Position numbers and translations under genes: made by a program. Shown here piece by piece: positions 1 to 12,487 of a stretch of 64,000 nt of DNA; the first letter of the stretch is position 1, and each line of letters opens with the position of its first letter. The notes beneath the pieces were generated by a model that was given only the letters and a program-made list of their open reading frames with translations, made no database searches and was not told where the DNA came from. This stretch comes from Trifolium pratense (Eukaryota; Streptophyta; Magnoliopsida; Fabales; Fabaceae), in contig NC_060060.1 in NCBI RefSeq assembly GCF_020283565.1, forward strand, positions 66,015,257 through 66,079,256, in the 5' to 3' direction.

Positions 1-238
1 CAAATCAAACATAAGTGATCATTAATTATAGTGCTTAATTAGGATCATATGATGAGTTTATAAAAGAGAGCAGCTGAGTGAATGAGAGTACAATGAAACC
101 ACCAACTATTGGCAAGGTGTAGGCAGTAGTAGCACAGCACCTAATAAAAGAATTTTTCACAGACAAAAAACACAGTCAAGAAAATGACTTAAAATGGGAC
201 CACGAAAGAAAATGACTGCCTTACAAATCCCCTCTTTG
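1..238. other. Intergenic, no feature seen
   Basis: AT-rich sequence up to the target-site duplication of the first MITE. I see no gene, RNA or repeat boundary here. Confidence 0.6.
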
Positions 239-246
239 CTGCTAGG

Positions 247-874
247 TAGAGGTGGGAATAGGCTAGGCCGAGCTAGGCTTTGCCAAGCCTGAGCCTGGCC
301 TGTCAAAAAATCGAAGGTCTGAGCCTGGCCTGTGGCCTATCATAGGCTTAAATTCTAGGCCTGAGCCTGGCCTTTTGAAAGTCTGATGTGGCCTGTTAGC
401 CTGTTTAAAAGCCTATTTCATATGAACATATTTAAATAAATAATTATATTTATTTTGAAATATACTTATGAACTAATAAAATAATGTTCCATTTGATATT
501 TTAGAGAATTTGACTATATATGTCATCATATTTCAATTCTAGTTTATAATAATACATTTATATATGTTAAAAACTAATGTAGATTAATAAACTTAAATTA
601 CTTAAAAAGTTAATAGATTTATAATTTAATCAAAGTATAAATTTTAATATATAAATAATAATCATAATAAAAATATTATTCATGTTAACTTAAATAGGCC
701 GGCCTAGTAGGCCTCAAAGGCTTTTTAATGGCCTGCGGCCTGGCCTTTTTAGCTAAATAGGCTTATAAAAAAGCATTGGCCTGCTCTATTTAAAGAAATA
801 GGCTGGCCTGACCTGAGCCTATGTAGGCTAGGCCTTAAGGCCATGTAGGCCGGCCTGGCCTGTTCCCACCTCTA
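247..874. mobile_element. hAT-like MITE, 628 bp
   Basis: The left end TAGAGGTGGGAA and the right end TTCCCACCTCTA are inverted copies. Both continue inward as GC-rich runs built from AGGCCTGGCC-type words. The element is flanked by CTGCTAGG (239-246) and CTGTTAGG (875-882), an 8-bp target-site duplication with one mismatch. An 8-bp duplication is typical of hAT elements. The centre is AT-rich and has no transposase, so the element is non-autonomous. The GC-rich arms contrast strongly with the surrounding DNA. Confidence 0.85.
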
Positions 875-882
875 CTGTTAGG

Positions 883-2245
883 GGATTGATTATTCAGAAG
901 TCAGAACCCCTCTTTGCTTCATTAACGCTTTTTTTTTGTTGTAACATTCATTCATGTTTCCATTATAACTCACTTTGTCTATAGAATTGATTAAAATTTA
1001 TAGTTTTTGTCTACGAATATAATTTTTACACTTAAATTTATTATTTTATTATTTATTTTGACGAAAAGCATTCAAATTTTAACTCATTTTGTTGAACAAT
1101 TATCAACCATTCTAGCTTAAACTCACTTTTAATTAAATCAAAATTAATTTTTGTCAGAATATAACCAGCACCAGAAATAAATAACAATGAAGACTTATTG
1201 CTTGAATAATGTAAAAGTAGTTCGAAAATCAAAATTATGCATTTTAAAATTTAATTTATAAAACAGATTTTTTTTTCTTCCGTTAGGTAGTCTAGTAACT
1301 AGAAATTCTACTCTTAAAATGGATAAGTGGGACGTTTAGGATTCGAACTTCGGCCCCTGCATATAAAATGTGATGACCCTACTACGAAGTACGAAACACA
1401 TTCTTACTTTGTAGAATCAAAATTTCATAATGGATACATGTGTTCCAAAAATTAGTTTTCAAAAAGTTTTAAAAAATAAATAAATATTCCAAAATTTATT
1501 TTCACAAAACAGATTTAATCAAATTAACAGAGTGCATACATATATTCTAGAAATGATAGATGGGGTTTGTGTTCTAGGCTTTCAGAAATTGGAGAGAACG
1601 GTAATTTTTATTAACAAAAAACAGGATAATGGATGTATATAACTATATAATGGGGTGCAAATAGAAACCCACAAGTTGTTTTCATTTATTTATTTTAGTG
1701 GTGTATCAAAGAGCCTACCACAAGAGGCCCAGCCCAAGCATAACAATAGCAACCACCAACTTGCCATATTGAATTAAAATGGCCCCAGATTAAATCAACA
1801 ACATTGACCCATATACATTTTTAATTGTTCAATACAATACCGACAAGGCAAACAGTCCTATCAACAATGAGTTGATTTAAGTAGCAAGAGATTTGGATCT
1901 ATTAAGTAAGTGATTAGAAGTTCGGTCACTGAGTCATGCATTTAAAAAATATAGTTTGTGAAGAGAGATTATTGACCAATAAAAGTTGAGAAAACAAAAA
2001 CATGCTTAATTGGTTTATAAGTAACTATTTTCAACCACACCCACCCTTGCACCAATGTGCTGAGAGTGCCCGTCCAAACGTAGGCAACTCAAACTTGCTT
2101 TCCTAAGGGGATTCAAATTAAGCATCTTAAGGTTATATAAAATTAAACCATGAGTTATGTTAACATGCGCCGTATTATATGTTGGGCTGGCCTTGGGCCT
2201 ACTCAAGCCCATCTTGCTTTCTCTTATGAGAATGAATGAATGATG
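883..2245. other. Gene-free AT-rich stretch
   Basis: No supported gene. It contains a probable minus-strand SINE (1268-1395) and otherwise unassigned AT-rich sequence. Short open frames here have no recognisable product. Confidence 0.55.
1268..1395 (-). mobile_element. Probable tRNA-derived SINE, minus strand
   Basis: A T-run at 1268-1277 is followed by GGATTCGAACTTCGGCCCC near 1340. Read on the minus strand this gives a pol III B-box-like GTTCGAATCC. The layout resembles tRNA-derived SINEs of legumes. I could not find a clear target-site duplication, so the ends are approximate. Confidence 0.4.
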
Positions 2246-2805
2246 GTTTGAGAGGTTCGGATGAACTAGACAGTTAAAACGAGAAAAAAACTTCTAACAG
2301 TTGCACTGTGGTTCTACCAATTATGTGATCATGGATTCATGTGCCATTTATTTTTCTACAGAAAGGAAATTCAAAGCATTCTTTGGTGATATTGGTACTG
2401 AAATGTGTCTTGCTCTAGCTATCTAGTAGGCTTGTAGTTTTCATATCATGTGAAAATTAACCGATTAGGGTTGGGTCGAACAAAAGATGTTAGATTCTTA
2501 GAACATGGTGAATAAAAAAATAAATTTCGAATGTTTATGATTTGAGATGTTTAGATGAACTAGACAATATAAAGAAATGTCTCCTAACAGTTTCACTAGG
2601 GTTCTACCAATTTTGTCACCGCATTCCATTTACCTTACCACAAAGAGGAAATTCAAAGTATCCTTCGGTGATATAAGTATTGAAATGTGTCTTGCTTTAG
2701 CTATCTATTGAACTTGTAATTTTCGTATTCTGTGAAAATGAGTTGAATAGGGCAGTTGAACCGAACAAAATATGTTAATTTTTTGCAACATGATGAGAGT
2801 GACAA
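2246..2805. repeat. Diverged tandem duplication, about 294-bp period
   Basis: Two consecutive units start near 2246 and 2540. They share ordered words such as ATGAACTAGACA (2261 and 2555), CTAACAGTT, GTTCTACCAATT, GAAATTCAAAG, GAAATGTGTCTTGCT and AGCTATCTA. The second unit has many substitutions and small gaps, so the duplication is old. No frame reads as a recognisable protein, and the origin of the unit is unknown. Confidence 0.75.
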
Positions 2806-2896
2806 GCCTAGTGGAGCAACTCTTGATTATATAATTATGAGGGTTCACAAAAAATCAAAGAGAACTTAGCTCTAATAAATTGATAAATGAGTTTAG

Positions 2897-2996
2897 TATT
2901 TCTTTCGATCTTTTTTATAATAGGCAATTTACTTTTCATAATTATTGAATAAATTTGAAAAACAAATGTCTCTTATAAGAGGAACTAGAGGGAGTA
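2897..2996. mobile_element. Decayed Stowaway-like MITE
   Basis: The right end AGAGGGAGTA matches a Stowaway terminus next to a TA dinucleotide. The left end near 2897 (TATTTCTTTCGATC) is a weak inverted match. It is short and degenerate, so the left border is uncertain. Confidence 0.35.
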
Positions 2997-3075
2997 AAAT
3001 TTAAATGATAAAAATTTTAAAAAATTGATAACCATAATAATGACCATTCTGCCTCATTCTTCTCTCTTAATGCAG

Positions 3076-3104
3076 CCCCCCCCCCCAATCATGAGTTAAG
3101 ATTC

Positions 3105-3171
<67 letters not shown>
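3076..3171. repeat. Poly-C run followed by (AT)n microsatellite
   Basis: A run of 11 C residues (3076-3086) is followed about 20 bases later by a long pure AT dinucleotide repeat from about 3107 to 3171. Such tracts are length-unstable. Confidence 0.95.
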
Positions 3172-3175
<4 letters not shown>

Positions 3176-3605
3176 TATTTTTTTTGACAAAATTCATTGT
3201 ACAAGTTGTCACTCTTTTTAGTGTTATTTGCACCTAACCTGACTGGTCCTTATTTGCACCTAAGCAGACCGACTAAAATACTACAATTGATTCTTAAACA
3301 AGGAAGTTCTTAGAAAAAAATATTAACTTCTTTAAGTGAATTTAACTAGTAAGGAAATGAAGTTGATTTTAAGTGAATTGATTTATTAGTTAAAGAAGTT
3401 GAATAAGGAAATGAATAACTTCTTTATTTAAAGCATTCTTAGACTTTGACCTTGTCATTGAACTCTCTTGACTTGTAGTGCTCTCAAGAAACAAAAGGCC
3501 CATTAAATATCCATCACTATTATTTGACCAAAAAACTATAGAATCTCCAATTATAGAGTATTCATGTCAATTATGAGTTCTATCTATGTCGTAGAATATT
3601 TGATT

Positions 3606-3795
3606 TTTTTTTTGTAAATCGGGTATCTCTGCGCGCAACAGCAGAGACTAATTCATCGAATTTTGTGAGATCTAAATGGGTGGTAAACTCCCCCTAAGAA
3701 TTTTAACATTGCTGCATGCCCAAACAAGAGATCGAACTCAGGATCTTGGTTAAGTTAGAAGAGATCCGCGTCATCTCATCTAAGTGCTCTTGGGT
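3606..3795 (-). mobile_element. SINE with 15-bp target-site duplication
   Basis: The sequence GTAGAATATTTGATT flanks the element exactly on both sides (3591-3605 and 3796-3810). A T-run follows the left copy, which is the A-tail of a minus-strand insertion. On the minus strand, GAGTTCGATCTC fits a pol III B box. About 190 bp long, with no coding capacity. A minus-strand tRNA-derived SINE is the simplest reading. Confidence 0.85.
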
Positions 3796-3810
3796 GTAGA
3801 ATATTTGATT

Positions 3811-5604
3811 AAAATTAAAAATGAAAATAAAATACAACCTTAGATGTGACATTATTACACACACACACACAGACACCTATCTCTACTATTTTCTTTAAAA
3901 TTTGTTTATACATTTTATCTCTACTATTTTCTCTTAAATTTGTTTATAACAGAAAACTTTTTAAAAATACAAATATGCTACAAAACTAACAAAACAATAA
4001 TTGTACATTCAATTATTTAAATGATATGGCAAACAAGGCCCTAAGATGCTTCAAACAAATTGCTATAGAATTCAACCCTCAAGCTGTTTTAAGTTATATA
4101 GTAAACTGAAAATGACATCCATTCAAAGGTGTAAATAACAAAGTTATGATATAGATTCGAAAATGACTCATTAAATCATTACAATTCATTTGCTCTATGA
4201 TGATGACTTACTTGTTTTTTGCTAGTGGCATGTAAGCCAGTGTGCATGTGCCTAACTACAGCATAAATTATTTATCTTATAAAGCTGAAGTGCAAAATTT
4301 GCAACACATTCATTGAATTTTTCTGCACACTAACTGTGTCAGAAAAGACCCATTTGACATTAAAACAAGGACTTTAATTTCACAATTATACTATATGATT
4401 TTATTATTTTTTACAAAAGCAATTTATACTATATGATTTTATTTTATTTTACGAAAGCAATTATAGTTTTGATCAACTTTTTGGATAATAGTTTTGAGTA
4501 ATTCAATCCCTTTAGTTTAGAAATTAAAGTATGGCTCTTGCTAACTAGCATTTACCAATATTTCTACCACTAAATCCAAATGTCACATTGCTCACTCGAG
4601 GATCAGTCGTATTGGCCCAAGTTATCTCTAGAACTTGGCATCTACTAAGTCATAAATACTAATTAGGGTGGGTTAGTAGGAAAAAAACTATTATGCATCG
4701 ACCAACGCTTATCAAAATTAGATCACCTGAATGATTTTCATGATGATTAATTCATTTTTTTTCACCATCAGTTTAATCTGATTCAGGATCAATTTTAGCA
4801 TATCAAATGATTTCAGTCTCCTCATATTTTAAGTGTAACAACTTATTTTTCAAAGACAGTAACAAAACTCGCATTAAATATATAAAAAATGAGTAATCTA
4901 AATTCGAGAGCATACCCTCTAATAATTTTTAAGCTTTAAGTATTCACATAAAGTTCCAATGCAATATATATGACCATATAATCAAAATCCATGTGCTTTT
5001 TTTTCACAAAAAAATATCCATGTGCTTTGTGATAATAACAATCATAGCAACACATAAAGAATTAAACCAAATATCCTTTGTGTACAACTTTCAAATATAA
5101 AATACTGCTTCATTGAGTTGTAATTTTCTACACCCCACAAAATACTTTTATCTACTTATAGCTTTATGGGTTTGCTTCTTTTAATGTTTAATTGAAAATT
5201 ACAGTTATTGTTCTTTAACTATCACAAGGGTGGTATCCTTTGTGTTGCCTAAAAAGTGAAAACAAGTGAAGGTGCCCTTGTTTTAAGGTCGTTCGTACAG
5301 AATGGTCCCCTCATAAGGAACTAATACCATAGTTAGTTGAGCTGGAAAGACATTACTTTTGCTAAAGCAAGATTTTCAACTAGCATGCATGCCACATGGT
5401 ATAGGTCAATATTCCAAATATGCATGCTAAAATTAAATATATTGGACCAAAAATTTGTCAAATAAATAAATATATATTAGACCAAAACAAGTGAAGTCAT
5501 CGATGATGCTCCATATAGTTAATTTCTCCACGTTTAATTAAAGTTACATATTTATTGTCAAAAAAAATAAAATTAAAGTTACACACATATTGTCAAAAAT
5601 AAAT
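3811..5604. other. Gene-free AT-rich stretch
   Basis: No gene recognised. It holds a short CA run near 3855-3875, a near-tandem duplication of about 40 bp around 4387-4470 sharing ATACTATATGATTTTATT, and a SINE fragment at 4744-4800. The rest is unassigned. Confidence 0.55.
4744..4800 (-). mobile_element. SINE 3' fragment
   Basis: TTTCACCATCAGTTTAATC followed by TGATTCAGGATC matches the 3' end of the SINEs at 22761-22889 and 54317-54469, which carry CACC(A)CCAGTTTAATCTGATTC or its complement. Only the 3' part is recognisable. No duplication was found. Confidence 0.5.
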
Positions 5605-5636
5605 AAATTAAAGGGAAAATTCTATGGTGCATTCCT

Positions 5637-6563
5637 TTTTTTTTTGATAAGCAAATAATTGAATTATAAGGAGTATAAGGTGTACTCAACCCTTACAATT
5701 CGGAGAACCTCCATTATATACTATGGAGGCAGGCTAATGGATCAATACACCAATCAGAGAACGTATAACAAGAATTGTTCCCTATACGACCTATAAACCA
5801 AAACCACGTAATAAAAATAATCTGATCCACTATGACTGACACATTAGCAACAACTCCTCTAAACATTGTGTTGTTTCGAGCACGCCATAAACTCCACGTG
5901 GTAGCTAACCAAATTAGATGGCGGCCTTTAGCATTTTTATTAGTCTTCACCAAAGCCCCAAAACTGTTGAAGTGGCTCCAAACCTCCTCAAAATTTATAT
6001 AAGTCACTTTCATCCACTTAAAAATATTCTTCCAAACACGTAGTGAGAAAGAGCAATTAAAAAACAAATGATTAATGTCTTCCTCTTCTCTATAACAAAA
6101 AGCGCAACACCATTCACGATGATTAACAATAATCCCTTTCCTCACTAAAGCCATACGGGTCGGTAATCTTTCTAATAATAACTTCCATCCAAAAATATTT
6201 ACTTTTGATGGAACATCATTCACCCATAACTGATTCAAAGCATGCACAACATTCTCATCTACTATAGTTGATTCAACACTATTTAGAAGGAATTGATATG
6301 CCGAATTCACAGAAAAATTACCGTTATGATCTGGTATCCATCTCATGCTATCCATTTTGTCCTGCTTAGGACCAATATCGGCCAACAAATACAATAACTC
6401 TTCTGCTTCTTCTGACTCGGTTGAAGACAATGTTTCAGCCCAACAAATATTCCAAAACCAATTTCCATTATGTTCAAAACCTGTGTCTGCTACTAAACAA
6501 TTTGGCATAGAAGTTTTAATATATAAAGCTGGATATAAATCCCTCAAACTATTATGTTCAAAA
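5637..6563 (-). mobile_element. 5'-truncated LINE with exact 16-bp TSD
   Basis: TCTATGGTGCATTCCT occurs exactly at 5621-5636 and 6564-6579. A T-run directly after the left copy is the poly(A) tail of a minus-strand insertion. The 927-bp insert has an open frame from the truncation point to a stop at 5714. These are the marks of target-primed reverse transcription. The duplicated target is part of the Mutator-like terminal repeat; the opposite terminal repeat carries the same word with one base different. Confidence 0.92.
5714..6563 (-). pseudogene. LINE reverse-transcriptase C-terminal fragment with zf-RVT domain
   Basis: About 283 codons are open from the LINE truncation point to a stop, with no frameshift. 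The middle of the fragment contains VPSKVNIFGWKLLLERLPTR followed by a CxxC...H...C arrangement (CCAFC, then DINHLFFNCSFSLRVW). This is the zinc-binding domain found after plant LINE reverse transcriptases (zf-RVT). The polymerase and endonuclease domains are missing because the copy is 5'-truncated. It has no start codon of its own and is not expected to work. The uninterrupted frame suggests a fairly recent insertion. Confidence 0.85.
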
Positions 6564-8181
6564 TCTATGGTGCATTCCTGATTTGAACTTTATTGGTGCA
6601 GTCCTAAATCTAACCAATGAGAAAGTAATATTGACTCAATCAATGACACTTTGAATTATATGGTACATACCACTTATGTGGTACTTATCATGTATTCTCA
6701 TATCTATTAATATTGCAATTAAGTCCCTATCATATTAAAAGTTACAAAATTACCCCAATCTTTAAATTGTTTTTAATTTTAATTGTTATTGTAAAAAACT
6801 AAAAACAGTTAAAACAAAACTTTTTTTTTTACTCAAAAAAAAAGTTTTTTTTAAGAGGCAAACAAGTTTTGCAGTATTAGTAAAATCTATTTTGCCTTCA
6901 GATCGTCTCTTTTGCGAGCACCTGTGTCTCTCTTCGTGATAATGTTTTGAAAACGACGTCTTCCGACGATGAAGCACAAGAATTTTGGAGATGAAAACAA
7001 ATTCCGACTAAACATGAAGTTTTTGATGAAGTCAAACGTAAAATCAAAAGCTGCTTTCAAATAAAACATTCGACATATAAATAGTCCAACAACACTAATT
7101 AATAGATTTTAGATTTTTGACATATGTTTTTAGATCTGAGTTTTAAGGTATTCATGATTGAAAATGAGTTTAAAAATCACATAGGAATTGATTTTGAATG
7201 GTGTATGTGACTTTAATAATTGATCTTAGGGTTATAATGTCCAAAATGGGTCGAATATCATTTAGGGTTATCGGGTCTATTTCAACTCGGCTGAAGGTTG
7301 AAGACAACCAAATTTTATAAAAAAATAATTTAATCATGAAAGGTATATACAATAAATAACTTTAGTGTATCATATGGGAATTTAATCAGCTAACAATTAT
7401 ACATACAATAAAACATCTTAATTCTTAAGTTAACAATTATATAATAAAAATAAAAATTTTATATCGCTCACAATTGTAAAAAAATAAAAGATAAAAAAAA
7501 TTAGTTATATTAAATTTATTTTTTCAAAGTAACCAAGAACTATATTTTGTTGAGTCATAAAAAAAAAACTATATTTTGTTCTTATCAGTTTTAATAATAT
7601 TCCAAATTTTGTATCCTTCATTATAATTTTGATTCAAATCGTCTAAAACAAAAAACCTAAATTTAAAATTTTTAAAATTTGAAAACTAGATATTGCCACC
7701 GCCGCATATGCCACAACTGACGATGACTGATTTCACCATATCAACTGTTAATGTTACTGATTTATTTGAAATCTTATGATGAGTTAGACTTTTTGTTTCT
7801 TTTTTTCGTTTCCACTTTTATCCAATCACCTTGAAAGAATTCTGCTCACAATTATTATTAGTAATATCCAAAGCATTTGTTTTGGTCATCATGTCTTCAA
7901 TATTTTTTTCCCTTTTTTTCTCTTTGACAATTACTCACATTAATTTCAAAAGATTATTATTAACTGTAAGGAATTTTTTCCGTTTTTACTCACATTAATT
8001 TCCGTTTTGTAAATTATTATTAACTAAATGAGGGACTGATACGCAATAAATAAACAATTTCTAAGGTTCATCATGGACTTGCGCTGATGTGGAATTAATT
8101 AATATTCTATTGGTCAATTAAACAGGACTGCACCAAAAAAATCCAAAACAGGACTGCACCATAGAATCTCCCTAATTAAAG

Positions 8182-11100
8182 TTACACATTAATTTGCACA
8201 CTTGCATGCACCAGTCTATTATTTTCACTCAATCATGAAAAAGCTACTCTTTTTTATATTACCTTTTTATTTTAAAACTTTTGTATTGTTGAATAATCTT
8301 GTTTTTACAAACCACATTTTAATTAGTGACATTTTAAAGTATCTCCATTACTCCATAGCTTTTAATTACACTTTTGGCCGGGACAGGTCCATTTTATGTT
8401 GTGGGCATATATCTCAAAAGTTATGCATCAAGTCTATAATCTTTTACTAGTAAAAGGAAAGTTGAGTTGCTCAAAAGCAAGCATTGTGATGATGTGGCAT
8501 GCTTTAGAGAGCTTCTCATATCTATTTAAAATTTGTCCCACAATTTATTTTGTGTGTCCATTCATCCTCCAAAATAATTATCTATATGTTACAATAATAA
8601 TGGCTCCCAATAATAATGAAAGAAAAAAAAGAAAAAAAAGATCAAATTACAAAAGAACAATGAATAGATATATGTTTTTTCATATTTTACACTACCAAAC
8701 ATAAAATATAAATCATGCATGCGTAAATATGATTTGCAATTTGTAAAATTTTACTTTAAATAAATAAACCAAATAAAAAAATTACTCCTCAAAAAAATTC
8801 CATGCTTGACAAAATAAATAAATAAATTTTATGAAAAAAAATACTTTAGTTATATTGTTTATTAATTAATTACTATTGTGCTATTATTTTAAAAAATTAA
8901 CTTTGTCACACCAACTTTTAAACTACCATTCTTTCGTATTCCTTAACTCTTATTCTTTAAATATGACAAATAAATTTATCAAACAATCCTTTAAAAAGAA
9001 GATTGAGTTGTTCACAAGCAATCATTGTGATGATGTGACACTCTATAAGAAAAGTTTACAATCTCTATTAAAACCTTTTCATATTTTTTCATATAATAGA
9101 GTTACTCTAATAATAAATAATAAATAATAATAATATATTAAAAAAAACTAACACAATTTATTGTTGTTGAATTGAGACAAAAATGAATTGCAAGCAATGA
9201 AAGGTGGAATGATGCATCATGTTATTGTTTTAATTGCATTGCAATATATTATTAAAATATATATTGTATGTTACAATTCCCTATTAATGCAATTGAAAAC
9301 AAAGAATTCTTGGAGACACTAATATTGAATATGTTAATTTAGCTAATTATCAAACACAAGTTCTATATAAAGTTAACCCAAAAGCTAATTATCACAACCA
9401 CCATATCAGGAAGTCTACCTTCTATGTTTTAACAAAATTTTAATTTATCTATCTCATAGCAAAAACTCTATGGTTTCTTTGTCTAACATCTCCATGAGAA
9501 AAAGTTATGCTTCTTCACCTTCCATATGTTAAAGTTACACATTATAGTGTCTTGAATTGATTTAAAAACTATTGTGTGCATATATATAGTTACATCATAA
9601 GTATATTGGTTTTTGTCCTTGGTAGGTGATGGTGTCTAACCTCTTAGAGTATCAGGTATGTCTACATGTGATTGATTAAGAAATTGATATACATATATGT
9701 GATAGTTGCCTATTAATATGTTTGTAAATTGAAATTTTTCTATTACTCTGAGTTTAGAACATCTCTAATCATTTTTTATATTTCTTTTTTAGGTTGGATA
9801 TTTTTTTAAATATCAACCGGTGTTTTGTTTGATGATTAATTAAACTTTGCGTTGAATCGATTAATATGAATATGACTATTTTTTCATGTGAAGGATGAGA
9901 ACAGGATAAAACATACTTCTATTTTTGCTTACGTTGCATCCTATGAATGTTTGTAAACCTATGAAATGGCACCTCATGTGAGGATGTGTATTTAACTCTG
10001 ATGGCAGTTTGTAAACCATCATTTTTTTAATTGATATAATGTTTGTAATTAGACAACTTTCTTTTTTCATTTATTATTTTATTAGTCTAATGTTTTAGCT
10101 TATTTATTTCTTATTTTCTTTTTCATTTATTATTTTATATAAGGTAAAAGATTTGTATAAAAAATTGTTGATTAATGGAAATATAATTAATTTTTTTCAT
10201 GTGAATAAGTTGAAGAGGATAAAAGAGACTCCTATTTATTGATTTTGAAGTACCTTAAAATTTATATAGATCGAGGGTATATTGATGTTGGAGGCATTCA
10301 ATTAAAAGAAAACAATCCAAATAATTTAGAAATATAAATATGTGTCTCATTTTTAAATACTATATTGTCTACAATGTGTAGGTAATCTACTTGATCTCAA
10401 TCAAGAGAAATATAGAAACAATAACAAAGTAGAAATTAAAATAAGTTTTTTTTTTTTTTTTGTAGTTGATACTCAAGTCATGTGGTTCTTATAATTGTAA
10501 TACATGCAAGAAGTATATTGATTCAACTTGACTTAGAGGTTGTCCAAATATATAATCTTCATGCATTTATCGTATAACACTTGCCTAAATCTGGATGGTT
10601 CAATATGAATATATATGAATTTTAATAGATGGTCCTATTTTAATCTACGCATGACATCTTATTCTTACAACCATAAAATGAATCGATGAAAAGAATTGTG
10701 CTAAAAACATGTTAATTTAGAAATTGTGCTAAATACTTTTTCCTCCCACTTAGAATTGTACTAAAAACTTTCTAAATTAAATTTAAAAAAAACAAAAATT
10801 ATTAAATAAAAATTGTTGATGCTCATTTGTCAAAATAAATTTTAGAAATTATTAAAACCGTAGATGTTAAAATATATTTACATATATTTAGAAAATATAA
10901 TCACACATATATTTAAACATATTTACACACAACTAAAATTCACCAATAATTCAAAAATTATTAATTTAATTTACGTAATAATATAACTTTTTGGATAAAT
11001 TAATTACATATTCTAAAAGAATGTTTACGTTACGGCTGAAAATAAAATAGTGGAATATTTATAAGAATAAGATGACATTTTTTTAAGCAAATAAGAAAAT

Positions 11101-12040
11101 GACACATGTTAAATCTTAAATTCATCTATAAGACTTTCTTTACCTTAACCAAATAACTAAACCTAAATTCAAATATATAAAATCTTCGTCCAAAGTTATA
11201 TATTGACAACAACAAATATTCAAGTTTATATAATATAATAAGAAAAATAAAATAAATGTTCAAGAAAATATTAAATAAGAGGGACAAAAACTAACAATAA
11301 TTTTGAAGAGACACAAACCTCACCAAGAAAAAGAAAAACAAACCAAAAACAAAAGGACCAAGCAAAAAAAAAATGTGAACCAAACAATAGACTAAAAAAT
11401 TGGGACTAATAAAGTTGGAATAAAATTTCAGCAAGTGAATAAGTGAGAATAAACTCCAAGAGAACGAGAGATGAGTAAGTAGATAAGCTATTTGGAACCT
11501 TAAATTGCATAGAACGTAGTAAGCAAATACGCTGTTTGAGACATAATTTTCAAAAAATGAGATCACGTGGAACAAATAGTCAAAGCCACCATATATGAAT
11601 CATATTCTATAATCAAAACTTATTTTAACATTTCTCATGACCAATATTGTCTACAAGTATAATTAGGTATGCCTCCAACTTTTATTGAAAATAATAAAAT
11701 AAGGGATACATCAAAAATAAAAAAATAAAGTGACATTTGACTATAAAATTGCAACTCATATAAAGAAAACTGAAATCTTATATGATTACACTAATAAAAT
11801 AAAAAATGATACATTCTTTCAAACTTATGAAATATTATAAGAGATCTATTACATTAAAATATGAACAAACTACGATATAAATTAATAGAAAATCTAATAT
11901 TTCTAAACAACTTTTTTTTTTACCCATATACTAATATTAAATATAATCATATTTTAAAATAATATCTATTATTTAAATATATGTGATTATAGTTATCACA
12001 ATTATTAGTTTTTATTTATAAAAATATTTTAATTATATAT
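8182..12040. other. Long AT-rich gene-free stretch
   Basis: No gene recognised on either strand; open frames up to about 100 codons read as low-complexity or AT-driven. A roughly 70-bp segment with AAGCA(A/T)(G/C)CATTGTGATGATGTG occurs twice (near 8458-8530 and 8997-9067), so part of this stretch arose by duplication. The right edge may be inside a Helitron whose 3' end is at 12078. Confidence 0.5.
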
Positions 12041-12050
12041 TTTAATCAAA

Positions 12051-12078
12051 CCCGTGCAACGCACGGGGTTACCCCTAG
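12051..12078 (+). mobile_element. Helitron-like 3' terminus
   Basis: A 17-base hairpin CCCGTGCAACGCACGGG (7-bp stem, 3-base loop; 12051-12067) is followed 7 bases later by CTAG (12075-12078) and then T. A GC-rich hairpin a few bases before a CTRR end, with insertion before T, is the defining 3' structure of plant Helitrons. The 5' TC end could not be placed. The upstream AT-rich sequence may be the body of the element. Confidence 0.6.
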
Positions 12079-12487
12079 TTATTTTAATTACATGGTTGTT
12101 TAATTATCTACCTCTATCCTTTTTAATAAACAAAAATAGTCTAACATAACTACCTCTATAGTTAAAAGGTTGCTCGCAATTAAAAGGTGTCAATATTAAG
12201 TGTTTATTGAGATCTAGCAATATTTTCTATGATACGTGTCTGTGACAATTAAGTAGTATGTTATTTGGTGATATGTTGAGGATAACTATCTCTGAACTAG
12301 TCATTATGTAATTTTTTCTTTGAGTTTAGACTCTCATCTTTATAAAAAAAAATAAAAAATTGTTCGCAAATATGAAATCTTGTTAAAATTACTACAATAT
12401 TCATTCACTTTTATAAAAGACACATTATTTTTTTATATTATATGAATAATTAATATATTTAATCTATATTATAAATTAAATACATTA

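Larger units (their letters stand above)
5614..8172. mobile_element. Non-autonomous Mutator-like element with 9-bp TSD, interrupted by a LINE
   Basis: The left end GGAAAATTCTATGGTGCA (5614) and the complement of the right end, GGGAGATTCTATGGTGCA (ending 8172), are inverted copies. The match extends for about 80 bp (GGTGCAGTCCT and ACCAAT recur on both sides). The flanks are AAATTAAAG (5605-5613) and TAATTAAAG (8173-8181), a 9-bp duplication with one mismatch, as in Mutator-like elements. The left terminal repeat is split by a LINE at 5637-6563. No transposase is visible. Several short open frames inside (6786-7069, 7170-7352) have no recognisable product. Confidence 0.8.

Noticed and set aside
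3106..3880. Possible Helitron 5' ends at TCTCTACTATTTTC (3880 and 3917)
   Set aside because: The word is present twice in a local duplication, with no matching 3' hairpin and CTRR end in a sensible place.
5714..6547. Independent gene for a zinc-binding protein
   Set aside because: The frame is open to the truncation point of a LINE flanked by an exact 16-bp duplication; it is a fragment of a retrotransposon protein.
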